This document shows positions 24,935 to 33,386 of a stretch of DNA of 64,000 nucleotides, piece after piece. Numbering within the stretch: the first letter of the stretch is position 1; every line of letters starts with the position of its first letter. The notes under the pieces are model-generated. The model saw only the letters and a list, made by a program, of their open reading frames with translations. It searched no databases and was not told the DNA's origin. The position numbers were made by a program, and so were the translations under genes. This DNA is from Burkholderia sp. SRS-46 (GTDB taxonomy: Bacteria; Pseudomonadota; Gammaproteobacteria; Burkholderiales; Burkholderiaceae): positions 1 to 64,000 of the forward strand of contig NZ_PTXL01000014.1 in NCBI RefSeq assembly GCF_004343775.1, given 5' to 3'.

Positions 24935-25560
24935 CCATGCCGACCGCCGCCCGCGCGGGCCTCGTCAGCTGCCACACGTGCGGCCTCGTCCAGACGCTCG
25001 ACCGTCCGCATGCCGGCTGCGCGCGCTGCGGCGCCACGCTCCACTTCCGCACGCCGAACAGCATCGCGCGCACCTGGGCACTGCTGATCGCCGCCGTGAT
25101 CCTCTATATCCCGGCGAACCTGCTGCCGATCATGCGCACCACGTCGATCGTCGGCGCGCAGCAGGACACGATCATGAGCGGCGTCGTGCTGTTCTGGTCC
25201 CACGGCGACTGGCCGCTCGCCGTCGTCGTGTTCGTCGCGAGCGTCCTCGTGCCGATGCTCAAGCTCACCGTGCTGGTAATCCTCGTGATCACCGCGCAGC
25301 GCCGCTCGCCGTGGCGGCCGATGCAGCGCACGCGCCTGTTCCGGATCGTCGAGCGCATCGGCCGCTGGTCGATGCTCGACATCTTCGTCGTGACGCTCAC
25401 CGTCGCGCTCGTCCATTTCCGTTCGCTCGCCGTCATCACGGCCGGCCCCGGCGCGCTCGCGTTCGGTGCGGTCGTGATCCTGACGATGCTCGCGTCGATG
25501 CAGTTCGATCCCCGTCTGATCTGGGATCCCGTAGAAACCTCAGGGAAAAGCCATGAATAG
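24931..25560 (+). CDS. pqiA: PqiA-type membrane protein, second half-gene
   Basis: This is the second PqiA-like subunit, 209 aa, with its own zinc-ribbon unit (CHTCGLVQTLDRPHAGCARCG). Four hydrophobic segments follow, including WALLIAAVILYIPANLLPIM. The IVGAQQDTIMSGV loop is typical of PqiA and YebS. AGGAG lies upstream, and the ATG overlaps the previous stop as ATGA, so translation is coupled. Its own stop overlaps the pqiB start by eight bases, a second overlap in the same operon. Such tight coupling suggests strict stoichiometry of the two halves and the MCE protein. Confidence 0.9.
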   Translation: MTMPTAARAGLVSCHTCGLVQTLDRPHAGCARCGATLHFRTPNSIARTWALLIAAVILYIPANLLPIMRTTSIVGAQQDTIMSGVVLFWSHGDWPLAVVVFVASVLVPMLKLTVLVILVITAQRRSPWRPMQRTRLFRIVERIGRWSMLDIFVVTLTVALVHFRSLAVITAGPGALAFGAVVILTMLASMQFDPRLIWDPVETSGKSHE

Positions 25561-27190
25561 TCCGCAAGGCCCGCAGCAAGACGGCCGTCCGGCCCCCGAC
25601 CAGCCTCCGCCGCAGGACCCCGCGATCTCGACGAAAAGCGGCTGGCTGCCGTCGCTCGTCTGGCTCGTGCCGCTGATCGCCGCGCTGATCGGCATCGGCC
25701 TCGTGATCAAGTCCGTGCGCGAGCGCGGCCCGGAAATCACCATCACCTTCCACAGCGCCGAGGGGCTCGAACCCGGCAAGACCCAGGTCAAGTACAAGGA
25801 CGTCGAGATCGGCATGGTCAAGGCGATCACGCTGTCGAAGGACCTGACGCGCGTGCTCGTCGACGTGCAGCTCAAGAAGGAATCCGAGGACTTCGCGGTC
25901 AAGGGCTCGCGCTTCTGGATCGTGCGGCCTCGCGTCGGCGCGACCGGCGTATCGGGGCTCGGCACGCTGCTGTCGGGCGCATACATCGGCGTCGACGCCG
26001 GCCGCTCGGCGGATTCCCAGACCGAGTTCACCGGGCTCGAGACGCCGCCCGCCGTCACCGGCGACCAGAAAGGCGCGCAGTACGTGCTGCGCGGCGATTC
26101 GCTCGGCTCGGTCGACATCGGCTCGCCGGTCTACTACCGGCGCGTGCAGGTCGGCCAGGTGGTCGGCTTCTCGCTCGACAAGGACGGCACGGGCGTGACC
26201 TTCAACGTGTTCGTCAACGCGCCGTACGACCAGTACGTCGGCACGAACGCGCGCTGGTGGCAGGCGAGCGGCGTCGACCTGCGGCTCGATTCGAGCGGCC
26301 TCAAGCTGAACACGCAGTCGCTCGCGACGGTGATCCTCGGCGGCATCGCGTTCCAGACGCCGCCGAACCAGGCCGCCGGCGCGACGGCGCCGAACAACAC
26401 CACGTTCCACCTCGCGGCCGACGAGACCGACGCGATGCGCGACCCGGACGGCCCGCCGCTGCAGGTCGTGATGGATTTCAACCAGTCGCTGCGCGGGCTC
26501 GCGGTCGGCGCGCCGGTCGACTTCCGCGGCATCGTGCTCGGCGAAGTCACGAACATCGGCATCGACTACGACCCGAAGGCGAAGAACTTCACGATGCCGG
26601 TGACGATGAACCTCTATCCGGAACGGCTCGGCCGGCGCTTCCGCGACACGATCGAGAGCAAGGGCGAACCGGCCCGCCGCGAGATCGTCGAGCGGCTCGT
26701 CACGCGCGGGCTGCGCGGCCAGCTGCGCACCGGCAACCTGCTGACGAGCCAGCTGTACGTCGCGCTCGACTTCTTCCCGAAGGCGCCGGCCGCGAAGTTC
26801 GACGCGAAGCGCGTGCCGCTCGAGCTGCCGACCGTACCGAACGAGCTCGAGGAGCTGCAGGTGCAGGTGGCCGACATCGCGAAGAAGCTCGACAAGGTGC
26901 CGTTCGAGCAGATCGGCAAGAACCTGAACAGCACGCTCGCGAACGCCGACCGTCTGTTCAAGCAGCTCGACACGCAGGTCGCGCCCGAGGCACGCGACAC
27001 GCTGACCGCCGCGAAGCAGACCTTCTCGGCCGCCGAGGCGACGCTGCAGCAGGATTCGCCGCTGCAATCCGACGTGCGCGGCGCGCTGAAGGAACTCACG
27101 CGCACGCTGCAATCGCTGAACGCGCTCTCCGACTATCTGGAGCGCCACCCCGAATCGCTGCTCAAGGGCAAGCCAGGAGATCAACCATGA
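25553..27190 (+). CDS. pqiB: MCE-domain lipid transport protein PqiB
   Basis: PqiB forms a periplasm-spanning hexameric syringe through which lipids move between the inner and outer membranes. The 545-aa product has an N-terminal anchor (WLPSLVWLVPLIAALIGIGL) after a Pro/Gln-rich tail, then three MCE repeats. The first begins near EITITFHSAEGLEPGKTQVKY, the second near GSVDIGSPVYYRRVQVGQV, and the third near LRGLAVGAPVDFRGIVLGEV. The C-terminal region is helical and predicted coiled coil (LQVQVADIAKKLDKV...). AGGGAAAAGCC precedes the ATG. It overlaps pqiA2 and is followed with a 4-bp overlap by pqiC. Confidence 0.94.
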   Translation: MNSPQGPQQDGRPAPDQPPPQDPAISTKSGWLPSLVWLVPLIAALIGIGLVIKSVRERGPEITITFHSAEGLEPGKTQVKYKDVEIGMVKAITLSKDLTRVLVDVQLKKESEDFAVKGSRFWIVRPRVGATGVSGLGTLLSGAYIGVDAGRSADSQTEFTGLETPPAVTGDQKGAQYVLRGDSLGSVDIGSPVYYRRVQVGQVVGFSLDKDGTGVTFNVFVNAPYDQYVGTNARWWQASGVDLRLDSSGLKLNTQSLATVILGGIAFQTPPNQAAGATAPNNTTFHLAADETDAMRDPDGPPLQVVMDFNQSLRGLAVGAPVDFRGIVLGEVTNIGIDYDPKAKNFTMPVTMNLYPERLGRRFRDTIESKGEPARREIVERLVTRGLRGQLRTGNLLTSQLYVALDFFPKAPAAKFDAKRVPLELPTVPNELEELQVQVADIAKKLDKVPFEQIGKNLNSTLANADRLFKQLDTQVAPEARDTLTAAKQTFSAAEATLQQDSPLQSDVRGALKELTRTLQSLNALSDYLERHPESLLKGKPGDQP

Positions 27191-27903
27191 CGACACGCGT
27201 GAACGGTTTCGCGAGCGGCGCGGCGGCGGTGCTCGCCACGCTGGCGCTCGCCGCGTGCAGCTCGCCGCCCGCGCGGTTCTATACGCTGAGCCCCGCCGAC
27301 GCCGCGCGGGCGGTGCGCACGACGCCCGCCAACCCGCCGTTCCTGATCGAGGTGCCGTCCGTCGGCGTGCCCGAGCAGGTCGCGAAGAGCCAGCTCGTCG
27401 TGCAGAAGAATACCGCGCAGGTCGACGTGCTCGAACTGGAACGCTGGGCGTCGCCGCCCGCCGACGAGATCCGCCGCGCGCTGTCCGACGATCTCGCCGC
27501 GCAGCTCGGCACGATCGACGTCGTGAATTCCGCGTCGCCGGCCGGCGTGCCCGTGTACCGGGTGAGCGTCAACGTGCAGCGCTTCGAGTCGTGGCCCGGC
27601 AAGCGCGCGGCGATCGACGCGGTGTGGAGCGTGCGCGCGGTCGGCACGCAGGCGGTGATGACCTGCCGCACGAGCGTCGCCGAGCCGGTCGGCGACGGCT
27701 ACGACGCGCTCGTCGCCGGCCACCGCCGCGCGCTCGACGCGATCGCGACGCAGGCGGCCAGCGGCGTGCGCGCGATGGCCGCGCGCCGCGCCGCCACGCC
27801 GGCGGCGGCATCCGGCGGCAAGAACGCCGCGCCGCCCGTCCCCTGCCCGGCCAACACGGCGTCCGGCGACGCCGCCGGCGCGACCGGCAAGACCGGGACC
27901 TGA
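27187..27903 (+). CDS. pqiC: PqiC-type outer-membrane lipoprotein
   Basis: PqiC is the lipoprotein thought to seat the PqiB tunnel at the outer membrane. The 238-aa precursor has a lipobox, LALAAC, at about residue 24, giving a lipidated cysteine followed by SSPPARFYTLSP, the conserved ABC-transport-auxiliary (DUF330/YmbA) start. Other family blocks are IEVPSVGVPEQVAKSQLV, ERWASPPADEIRRALSDDLA and YRVSVNVQRFESWPG. The C-terminal 45 residues are low-complexity Ala/Gly/Pro and are probably not part of the fold. It overlaps pqiB by four bases, closing the pqiA-pqiA-pqiB-pqiC operon. Confidence 0.93.
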   Translation: MTTRVNGFASGAAAVLATLALAACSSPPARFYTLSPADAARAVRTTPANPPFLIEVPSVGVPEQVAKSQLVVQKNTAQVDVLELERWASPPADEIRRALSDDLAAQLGTIDVVNSASPAGVPVYRVSVNVQRFESWPGKRAAIDAVWSVRAVGTQAVMTCRTSVAEPVGDGYDALVAGHRRALDAIATQAASGVRAMAARRAATPAAASGGKNAAPPVPCPANTASGDAAGATGKTGT

Positions 27904-28284
27904 GCGACGGCGGGGCCCCGCGCCTCGCCGTGTCCGCCTGGGTCCGCCCGTGCGCGCGCGGCATCCGCACGCCGCACGGGCCGCCGGCCCGCGATCTTGC
28001 ATTGTTTGTCAAAATCCCCCGGAACCGGCGTCCGGCCATCCGGTCGACTTGCGTTTTTGCGGCCGATTGACGATCCTACGCACGTTCAGGCCGGTGCCGG
28101 CCGTCGGCCGCGTCGCCCACCAGCAGCAGGCCGCATCGCAATTCGCCCGCGTCAGACACCGCGCGGGCCGCATCGAACGAGCCGCTCCCGGGCCGTCGCG
28201 CCCGCCGGGCGAACCGGCCAGTCACACCGGTCATCCGGTCGCCGCATCCGCAACCCGCCCGTCCAGGGCATTCGCATTTCATTT
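27904..28284. other. Intergenic region pqiC to recombinase-family gene
   Basis: This 381-bp stretch has no convincing ORF, hairpin terminator or strong promoter. Both strands open only as shadows. A TTGCAT/TTGTCA cluster near 27996-28012 could hold a -35 element for the downstream gene but lacks a paired -10. Confidence 0.5.
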
Positions 28285-30408
28285 ATGTCTCGTTCCCTGA
28301 CGACCCTGATCAAGAAGTGGCGCGCGTCGCGCAGTGCAAGCCACCAGCTCGACGCGCTGCTCGCGCACGCCGACGCCGATGCGCCGTATGCCGAGCGCAG
28401 CGAATGGCTGATCGAGCTCGCGCACTGGCTGCGCCGCAGCGGCGCGATGCAGGCCGCGCAGGACGCCGCGGCCGAGCGCGACGACGACGCGCGCACGTAT
28501 CCCGCGCACGCGCGGCTGCGCTACCTGTTCCACGTGCTCGACCGCAACCCCGCCTGGAAGTCGCACGCCGCGCGGATCCTGCGCGGCATCCTGCGCGAAT
28601 GCGACGGCATCTCGCTGCTGTGCGACGCGGGCATGCCCGTGCACTCGGGCTTCTTCGGCGCGCTGTTCGAGCGGATCGATTCGTCGCTGATCCCGCCCGC
28701 GCCGAACCGCCGCGAGCTGACGGCGCTGTTCACGCTGATGTTCCCGACGCCGGAAGACGTGCAATGGATCGACGCGCTGCCCGACGACCTGCTCGCGCGT
28801 CTCGCCGAGCTGATCTCGTTCGACGTCACCGAAGCGGAACGCCACGAGCCCGGCTCGTTCTCGCGCGACCTGCTGGCGGCGCTGCACAACCTGACCTGCC
28901 AGATCAGCTCGACCGGCCTGTCGCAGACCGTGCGCAGCCGCCTGTCCGACGACGACGCGCGCAAGCCGCTCGAGACGCAGCCGTTCTACCGGCTCACCCG
29001 CGCGATGCTCGCGGTCGAGAGCGCGCACGCGGCCGCCGAGGAAGGCGGCGACCCGAGCAAGCTGCTGCACGAGGTGAACTACCTGCGCGTGCTGCTCGAC
29101 GAATGCCGGATCGCGGTCGACGACGTGTTCTCGCACCTGTACCGCAACGGCGTGTCGGTCGACATCGTGTTCCAGGTCGAGCGGATGCGCATGCGCATCC
29201 AGCGCGCGGAGACGCTGCTGAACGCGTGGATGGCGCGCGACGACCTGCGCGGGATGGCGCGCCTCACCGCCGAGCTCGCCGACGCGAACCAGAACAGCCA
29301 GAGCGTGTCGCACCTGATCCGCAGCAATTTCTCGCTGTTCGCGCGCAAGCTCGTCGAGACCAACGCGGACACCGGCGAGCACTACATCTCGCGCGGCCGC
29401 GCCGAGTATCTGAAGATGCTGCGGATGGCGGCCGGCGGCGGGCTCGTCACCGTCGTGACGGTGTGCATGAAGTTCGCGATCACCGGCGCGCACCTGCAGT
29501 CGATGCTCGAAGGGCTGCTCGCCGGCGTCAACTACGCGGCGAGCTTCATGCTGATGCACTTCCTGCACTTCACGCTCGCCACCAAGCAGCCGGCGATGAC
29601 CGCGCCGACGCTCGCGCGCGAGCTCGACGGCACCGCGCATGAGGAAGGCGTGAAGCAGTTCGTCGCGTCGGTGATCGCGCTGATCCGCACGCAGGCGGCC
29701 GCGATCTGCGGCAACGTGCTCGTCGTGCTGCCGGTGTGCCTGCTCGTGCAGTTGTTCGCGGGCAGCGTGCTGCATGCGAACCTGATCTCGCCACAGAAGG
29801 CGCATGCGACCCTGCAGTCGTTCTCGCTGCTCGGCCCGACGCCGCTGTACGCGGCGCTCACGGGCGTGCTGCTGTGGGCATCGAGCCTGATCGCAGGCTG
29901 GGCGGACAACTGGTTCGTGCTGCATCGCGTCGGCGACGCGCTCACGTACAACCGCCGGCTGCGCCTCACGCTCGGCGCGGCCGGCGCGGCGAAGCTCGCG
30001 CATTTCTGCCGCTCGAACGTCGCCGGCGTGGTCGCGAACGTCGGCCTCGGCCTGATGCTCGGCCTCGTGCCGGCGATCGTCGCCGCGGTCCTGTTCTCGT
30101 TCGAGGTGCGGCACGTCACGCTGTCGGCGGGCTCGATCGGCATCGCGCTCGGCGTGCTCGGCGAGGACACGCTGCGCACGCCCGAGCTGTGGTGGGCGGC
30201 AGCCGGCGTGCTCAGCATGGCGATCCTCAACGTGCTGGTGAGCTTCGCGCTCGCGTTCACGATGGCCGTGCGCTCGCGCAGCCTGCGGCCGACCCGGGTG
30301 CGCGCGCTCGTCGCCGCGATCGGCCGCGCGGTGGCCGCGAATCCGCTCGTGCTGGTGTGGCCGGCGCGCGACCAGACGGCCCGCCCGGGCCCGTCCGGGT
30401 CGCACTGA
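28285..30408 (+). CDS. Membrane protein of the 'site-specific recombinase' (Gcr/SpecificRecomb) family
   Basis: This 707-aa protein matches the family named after a gonococcal recombinase-like gene. The start is MSRSLTTLIKKWRASR at 28285. The N-terminal 400 residues are soluble and helical. From about residue 390 there are several hydrophobic helices, for example LVTVVTVCMKFAIT, VNYAASFMLMHFLHFTLAT, ICGNVLVVLPVCLLVQLF and VVANVGLGLMLGLVPAIVAAVLFS. No tyrosine- or serine-recombinase catalytic motif is visible, so the family name may be misleading. It stands alone upstream of the RlmL-type gene. I would describe it as a conserved integral membrane protein of unknown function. Confidence 0.8.
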   Translation: MSRSLTTLIKKWRASRSASHQLDALLAHADADAPYAERSEWLIELAHWLRRSGAMQAAQDAAAERDDDARTYPAHARLRYLFHVLDRNPAWKSHAARILRGILRECDGISLLCDAGMPVHSGFFGALFERIDSSLIPPAPNRRELTALFTLMFPTPEDVQWIDALPDDLLARLAELISFDVTEAERHEPGSFSRDLLAALHNLTCQISSTGLSQTVRSRLSDDDARKPLETQPFYRLTRAMLAVESAHAAAEEGGDPSKLLHEVNYLRVLLDECRIAVDDVFSHLYRNGVSVDIVFQVERMRMRIQRAETLLNAWMARDDLRGMARLTAELADANQNSQSVSHLIRSNFSLFARKLVETNADTGEHYISRGRAEYLKMLRMAAGGGLVTVVTVCMKFAITGAHLQSMLEGLLAGVNYAASFMLMHFLHFTLATKQPAMTAPTLARELDGTAHEEGVKQFVASVIALIRTQAAAICGNVLVVLPVCLLVQLFAGSVLHANLISPQKAHATLQSFSLLGPTPLYAALTGVLLWASSLIAGWADNWFVLHRVGDALTYNRRLRLTLGAAGAAKLAHFCRSNVAGVVANVGLGLMLGLVPAIVAAVLFSFEVRHVTLSAGSIGIALGVLGEDTLRTPELWWAAAGVLSMAILNVLVSFALAFTMAVRSRSLRPTRVRALVAAIGRAVAANPLVLVWPARDQTARPGPSGSH

Positions 30409-30569
30409 TCGCCGTCGCGGGCGCGGCCACGGCAGGCCGCCCCGGACGCGCCAGCCAGGCGAGGTTGCGCGGCCGCCGCGGCCCGCGCCCCCCCGATTCG
30501 CGCCGACACGCGGGCCCTGCCGCCCGCGCCGCGTACAATACTGGACTTTTGTCCGTCTTCACCCGCCTT

Positions 30570-31871
30570 ATGTCCTCGCCCACCCTGTACGAATTCTTCG
30601 CCCCCTGCCCGCGCGGCCTCGAAGCGGCGCTCGCCGCCGAGCTGGCCGAGATCGCCGGCCGCCACCTGAACGGCGCGCCGTTCACCGCGGGCGCGCAGGT
30701 GCCGGGCGGCGTCCATTTCCAGGGCGGCTGGGCCGCCGGCATGGCCGCGAACCTGCATTCGCGGATCGCGAGCCGCGTGCTGCTCAAGATCGCGCACCGC
30801 CCGTACCGCAACGAGCAAGATGTGTACGCGCTCGCGCTCGAGCAGCCGTGGGAGCGCTGGTTCGCGGCGACGCAGACGCTGCGCGTCGACATCACCGCGA
30901 TCAAGTCGCCGCTGAAGAGCCTCGAGTTCGCGACGCTGCGCGTGAAGGACGCGATCTGCGACCGGATGCGCGAGAAGACCGGCGCGCGCCCGAGCATCGA
31001 CACCGGCGCGCCCGACGTGCGCGTGTTCGCGTTCCTGACCGCCACCGACTGCACGCTGTACCTCGACACGTCCGGCGAGCCGCTGTTCAAGCGCGGCTGG
31101 CGCCTCGACAAGGGCGCGGCGCCGCTGCGCGAGAACCTCGCGGCCGGCATCCTGCGCCTGACGGGCTGGACGCCCGGCACGGCGTTGTACGACCCGATGT
31201 GCGGCAGCGGCACGTTCCTCGCGGAAGCCGCGCAGATCGCGCTCGGCGTGGCGCCCGGCGTCGAGCGCCGGTTCGGCTTCGAAAAGCTCAAGCAGTACGA
31301 CATCACCGCGTGGCAGGGCCTGAAGGTCCCGGCCCTGGACGCGAAGCGCGCGGCGCGCGGCAAGCGCGGCGAAGCGCTCGGCGTGTACGGCAGCGACATC
31401 TCCGGCGACATGCTCGAGAAGGCGCGCGCGAACCTCGAGCGCGCGGGCGTGCCGTCGGTGTGGCTCAAGCAGGTCGACGCGCGCGGGATGACGCCGCCGT
31501 GCGACGGGCCGGGCATCATCCTGGCGAACCCGCCGTACGGCGAGCGGATCGAGGTGCGCGGCCGCAGCGCGCGCGGCGAGGTGCGCGAAACCGGCCGCAA
31601 CCGCGGCAACGACGACGCGTTCCGCCGCACGCACACCGACGCGCCGGACAGCGAGTTCTTCAACGCGCTCGGCGATGCGCTGAAGCAGCGCTTCACGGGC
31701 TGGCAGGCGTTCCTGCTCACGTCCGACCGTTCGCTGCCGGGCCAGCTGCGCCTGCGCGAATCGGCGAAGACGCCGCTGTTCAACGGCGCGCTCGAATGCC
31801 GGCTGTTCCGCTTCGACCTGATCGCGGGCAGCGTGAAGGCGCGCCCGGCCGCGCAGGACGGCGACGCGTAA
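30570..31871 (+). CDS. rlmL: THUMP-domain rRNA methyltransferase (RlmL/YcbY N-terminal type)
   Basis: The 433-aa protein resembles the half of RlmL that methylates G2445 of 23S rRNA. It begins MSSPTLYEFFAPCPRGLEAAL; the N-terminal THUMP domain should bind RNA. The methyltransferase part has the SAM motif YDPMCGSGTFLAEAA and the catalytic NPPYGERI. The separate RlmK half found in E. coli RlmL is absent, giving the shorter form common outside the enterics. A TACAAT box at 30534-30539 lies 30 bp before the ATG. The arginine-rich stretch EVRGRSARGEVRETGRNRGN, inserted after NPPYGERI, is an unusual loop. Exact rRNA position is inferred from the family. Confidence 0.87.
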   Translation: MSSPTLYEFFAPCPRGLEAALAAELAEIAGRHLNGAPFTAGAQVPGGVHFQGGWAAGMAANLHSRIASRVLLKIAHRPYRNEQDVYALALEQPWERWFAATQTLRVDITAIKSPLKSLEFATLRVKDAICDRMREKTGARPSIDTGAPDVRVFAFLTATDCTLYLDTSGEPLFKRGWRLDKGAAPLRENLAAGILRLTGWTPGTALYDPMCGSGTFLAEAAQIALGVAPGVERRFGFEKLKQYDITAWQGLKVPALDAKRAARGKRGEALGVYGSDISGDMLEKARANLERAGVPSVWLKQVDARGMTPPCDGPGIILANPPYGERIEVRGRSARGEVRETGRNRGNDDAFRRTHTDAPDSEFFNALGDALKQRFTGWQAFLLTSDRSLPGQLRLRESAKTPLFNGALECRLFRFDLIAGSVKARPAAQDGDA

Positions 31872-32189
31872 GCGATCGCTCCCCGCTTCGGGCGGTGCCG
31901 CACCGGCGCCGCCCGCCTGCGCGCATTCCGCGCGCCTCCCGCTTCGAATTCTGTTTCGCATCGCGCGCGCGACCTGGCGCCCTTTCCTGACAAAAACCCG
32001 CGCCGCGACGCACCGGCGCGCGAGACGCGCCCCCCCGCCACGGCCTTCCCGCCACACTACCGCCCGGTTGCCGCGTCGACACCGGCGCATCTACTGACAA
32101 CACGCTGTCAGCAGCCCCCGCTCACACTGCAATCCCGGCGCAATGCACGGCCGGTTTTCACACTGAATCGAATCAAAAAGGAGCAGGTC
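31872..32189. other. Intergenic region with a small dyad before the VOC gene
   Basis: This 318-bp stretch has no ORF I can support. It contains CTGACA-ACACGC-TGTCAG at 32094-32111, a perfect 6-bp dyad 79 bp before the next gene, which could be an operator. The VOC gene has its own AAGGAG at 32178-32183. Confidence 0.5.
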
Positions 32190-32582
32190 ATGACGTCCGC
32201 AATCCAGGAACGCGCAATCGCATGGTTCGACATCCCGTCCATCGATTTCGACCGGGCGATCCGCTTTTACGAAACCGTGCTGCAGACGACGCTGCAGCGC
32301 GAGGTGATCGGCGGCGTGCCGATGGCGGTGTTCGGCCACGCGGAGGCGAACACCGGCGGCAGCATCGTCTACGATCCGCAGCAGATGAAGCCGAGCGCCA
32401 CCGGCGTGCTCGTCTACCTGAACGCCGGCGATTCGGTCGTCGCGGCGCTCGAGCGCGCCAAGCGCGCGGGCGGCAGCGTGCAGGGCTCGGTCGTCGAGTT
32501 GCCGAACAACTACGGTTACATCGGGTACCTGATCGATACCGAAGGCAACCGCGTCGGCCTGCACGCGCCGAAATGCCACTGA
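32190..32582 (+). CDS. VOC (glyoxalase/bleomycin-resistance) family protein
   Basis: This 130-aa single-domain vicinal oxygen chelate protein has the usual two beta-alpha-beta-beta-beta repeats. The first is IAWFDIPSIDFDRAIRFYETVL. The second begins ATGVLVYLNAGDSVVAALERAKRAGG and ends YIGYLIDTEGNRVGLHAP. Members of this subgroup are often small-molecule-binding or dioxygenase-like enzymes of unknown substrate. The typical Glu metal ligand near the C-terminus is replaced here by the DTEGNRVGLH context, so metal binding is uncertain. AAGGAG precedes the ATG. A WYL-type regulator follows on the same strand. Confidence 0.85.
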   Translation: MTSAIQERAIAWFDIPSIDFDRAIRFYETVLQTTLQREVIGGVPMAVFGHAEANTGGSIVYDPQQMKPSATGVLVYLNAGDSVVAALERAKRAGGSVQGSVVELPNNYGYIGYLIDTEGNRVGLHAPKCH

Positions 32583-32664
32583 GCGCCGATCTCATGCGAT
32601 GGGCGCGGCGAGCGCGGCGCTATCATCGCGGAATCGCCAGCTCCGACGGATACGAGGTGCACCC

Positions 32665-33351
32665 ATGACGCGTCGCGCCGACCGCCTGTTCCAGATTGCC
32701 GAGCTGCTGCGCGGTCGGCGCCTCACGACCGCGCAGCAGCTGGCCGACTGGCTGTCGGTGTCGCCGCGCACCGTGTACCGCGACGTGCGCGACCTGCAGT
32801 TGTCGGGCGTGCCGATCGAAGGCGAGGCCGGCATCGGCTACCGGCTGAACCGCAACGCGAGCCTGCCGCCGCTCACCTTCACCGCGGAGGAGCTCGCGGC
32901 GCTCGCCGCGGGCGCGCGGATGCTCGAGACCTGGGGCGGCGCGCGCCTCGCGGGCGGCGCGCGCTCGGCACTCGCGAAGATCGCGTCGGCGATGCCGGCC
33001 GACAAGCGCACCACGCTCGACCGCCTGCCGGTGTTCGCACCGTCGTTCCACGTCGACGCCGGGTTCTCGCTGAAGGTCGACGCGATCCACCAGGCCATCG
33101 ACACGCGCCACGTCGTCGGCTTCGCCTACCGCGACCGGCTCGGCGCGCACACGCAACGCCGCGTGTGGCCGCTCGGGCTCGTCTACTGGGGCGGGCGCTG
33201 GACGATCGGCGCATGGTGCGAGCTGCGCGGCGACTTTCGCACCTTCGACATCGCGCGGATGGGCGACATCGCCATGCACGAGCAGTTTCCGGACATGGAG
33301 GGGCGCCGGATCGCCGATTACATGCGGATCGCGGAAGCGCCCATGCGCTGA
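32665..33351 (+). CDS. YafY-type transcriptional regulator (HTH and WYL domains)
   Basis: This regulator is 228 aa from the start MTRRADRLFQIAELLRG at 32665, with GAGGT upstream. The N-terminal HTH-11 domain has LTTAQQLADWLSVSPRTVYRDVRDL. The C-terminal WYL domain has IDTRHVVGFAYRDRLGAHTQRRVWPLGLVYWGGRWTIGAWCELR, with the tyrosine-containing LVYWGGRW region at the place of the WYL motif. WYL proteins sense small ligands or nucleic acids. It lies 82 bp after the VOC gene on the same strand, a frequent pairing that suggests it controls that gene. Confidence 0.88.
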   Translation: MTRRADRLFQIAELLRGRRLTTAQQLADWLSVSPRTVYRDVRDLQLSGVPIEGEAGIGYRLNRNASLPPLTFTAEELAALAAGARMLETWGGARLAGGARSALAKIASAMPADKRTTLDRLPVFAPSFHVDAGFSLKVDAIHQAIDTRHVVGFAYRDRLGAHTQRRVWPLGLVYWGGRWTIGAWCELRGDFRTFDIARMGDIAMHEQFPDMEGRRIADYMRIAEAPMR

Positions 33352-33386
33352 CGTGCCCGGGCGGCCGCGCGCCGCCGCCCGTTCGC

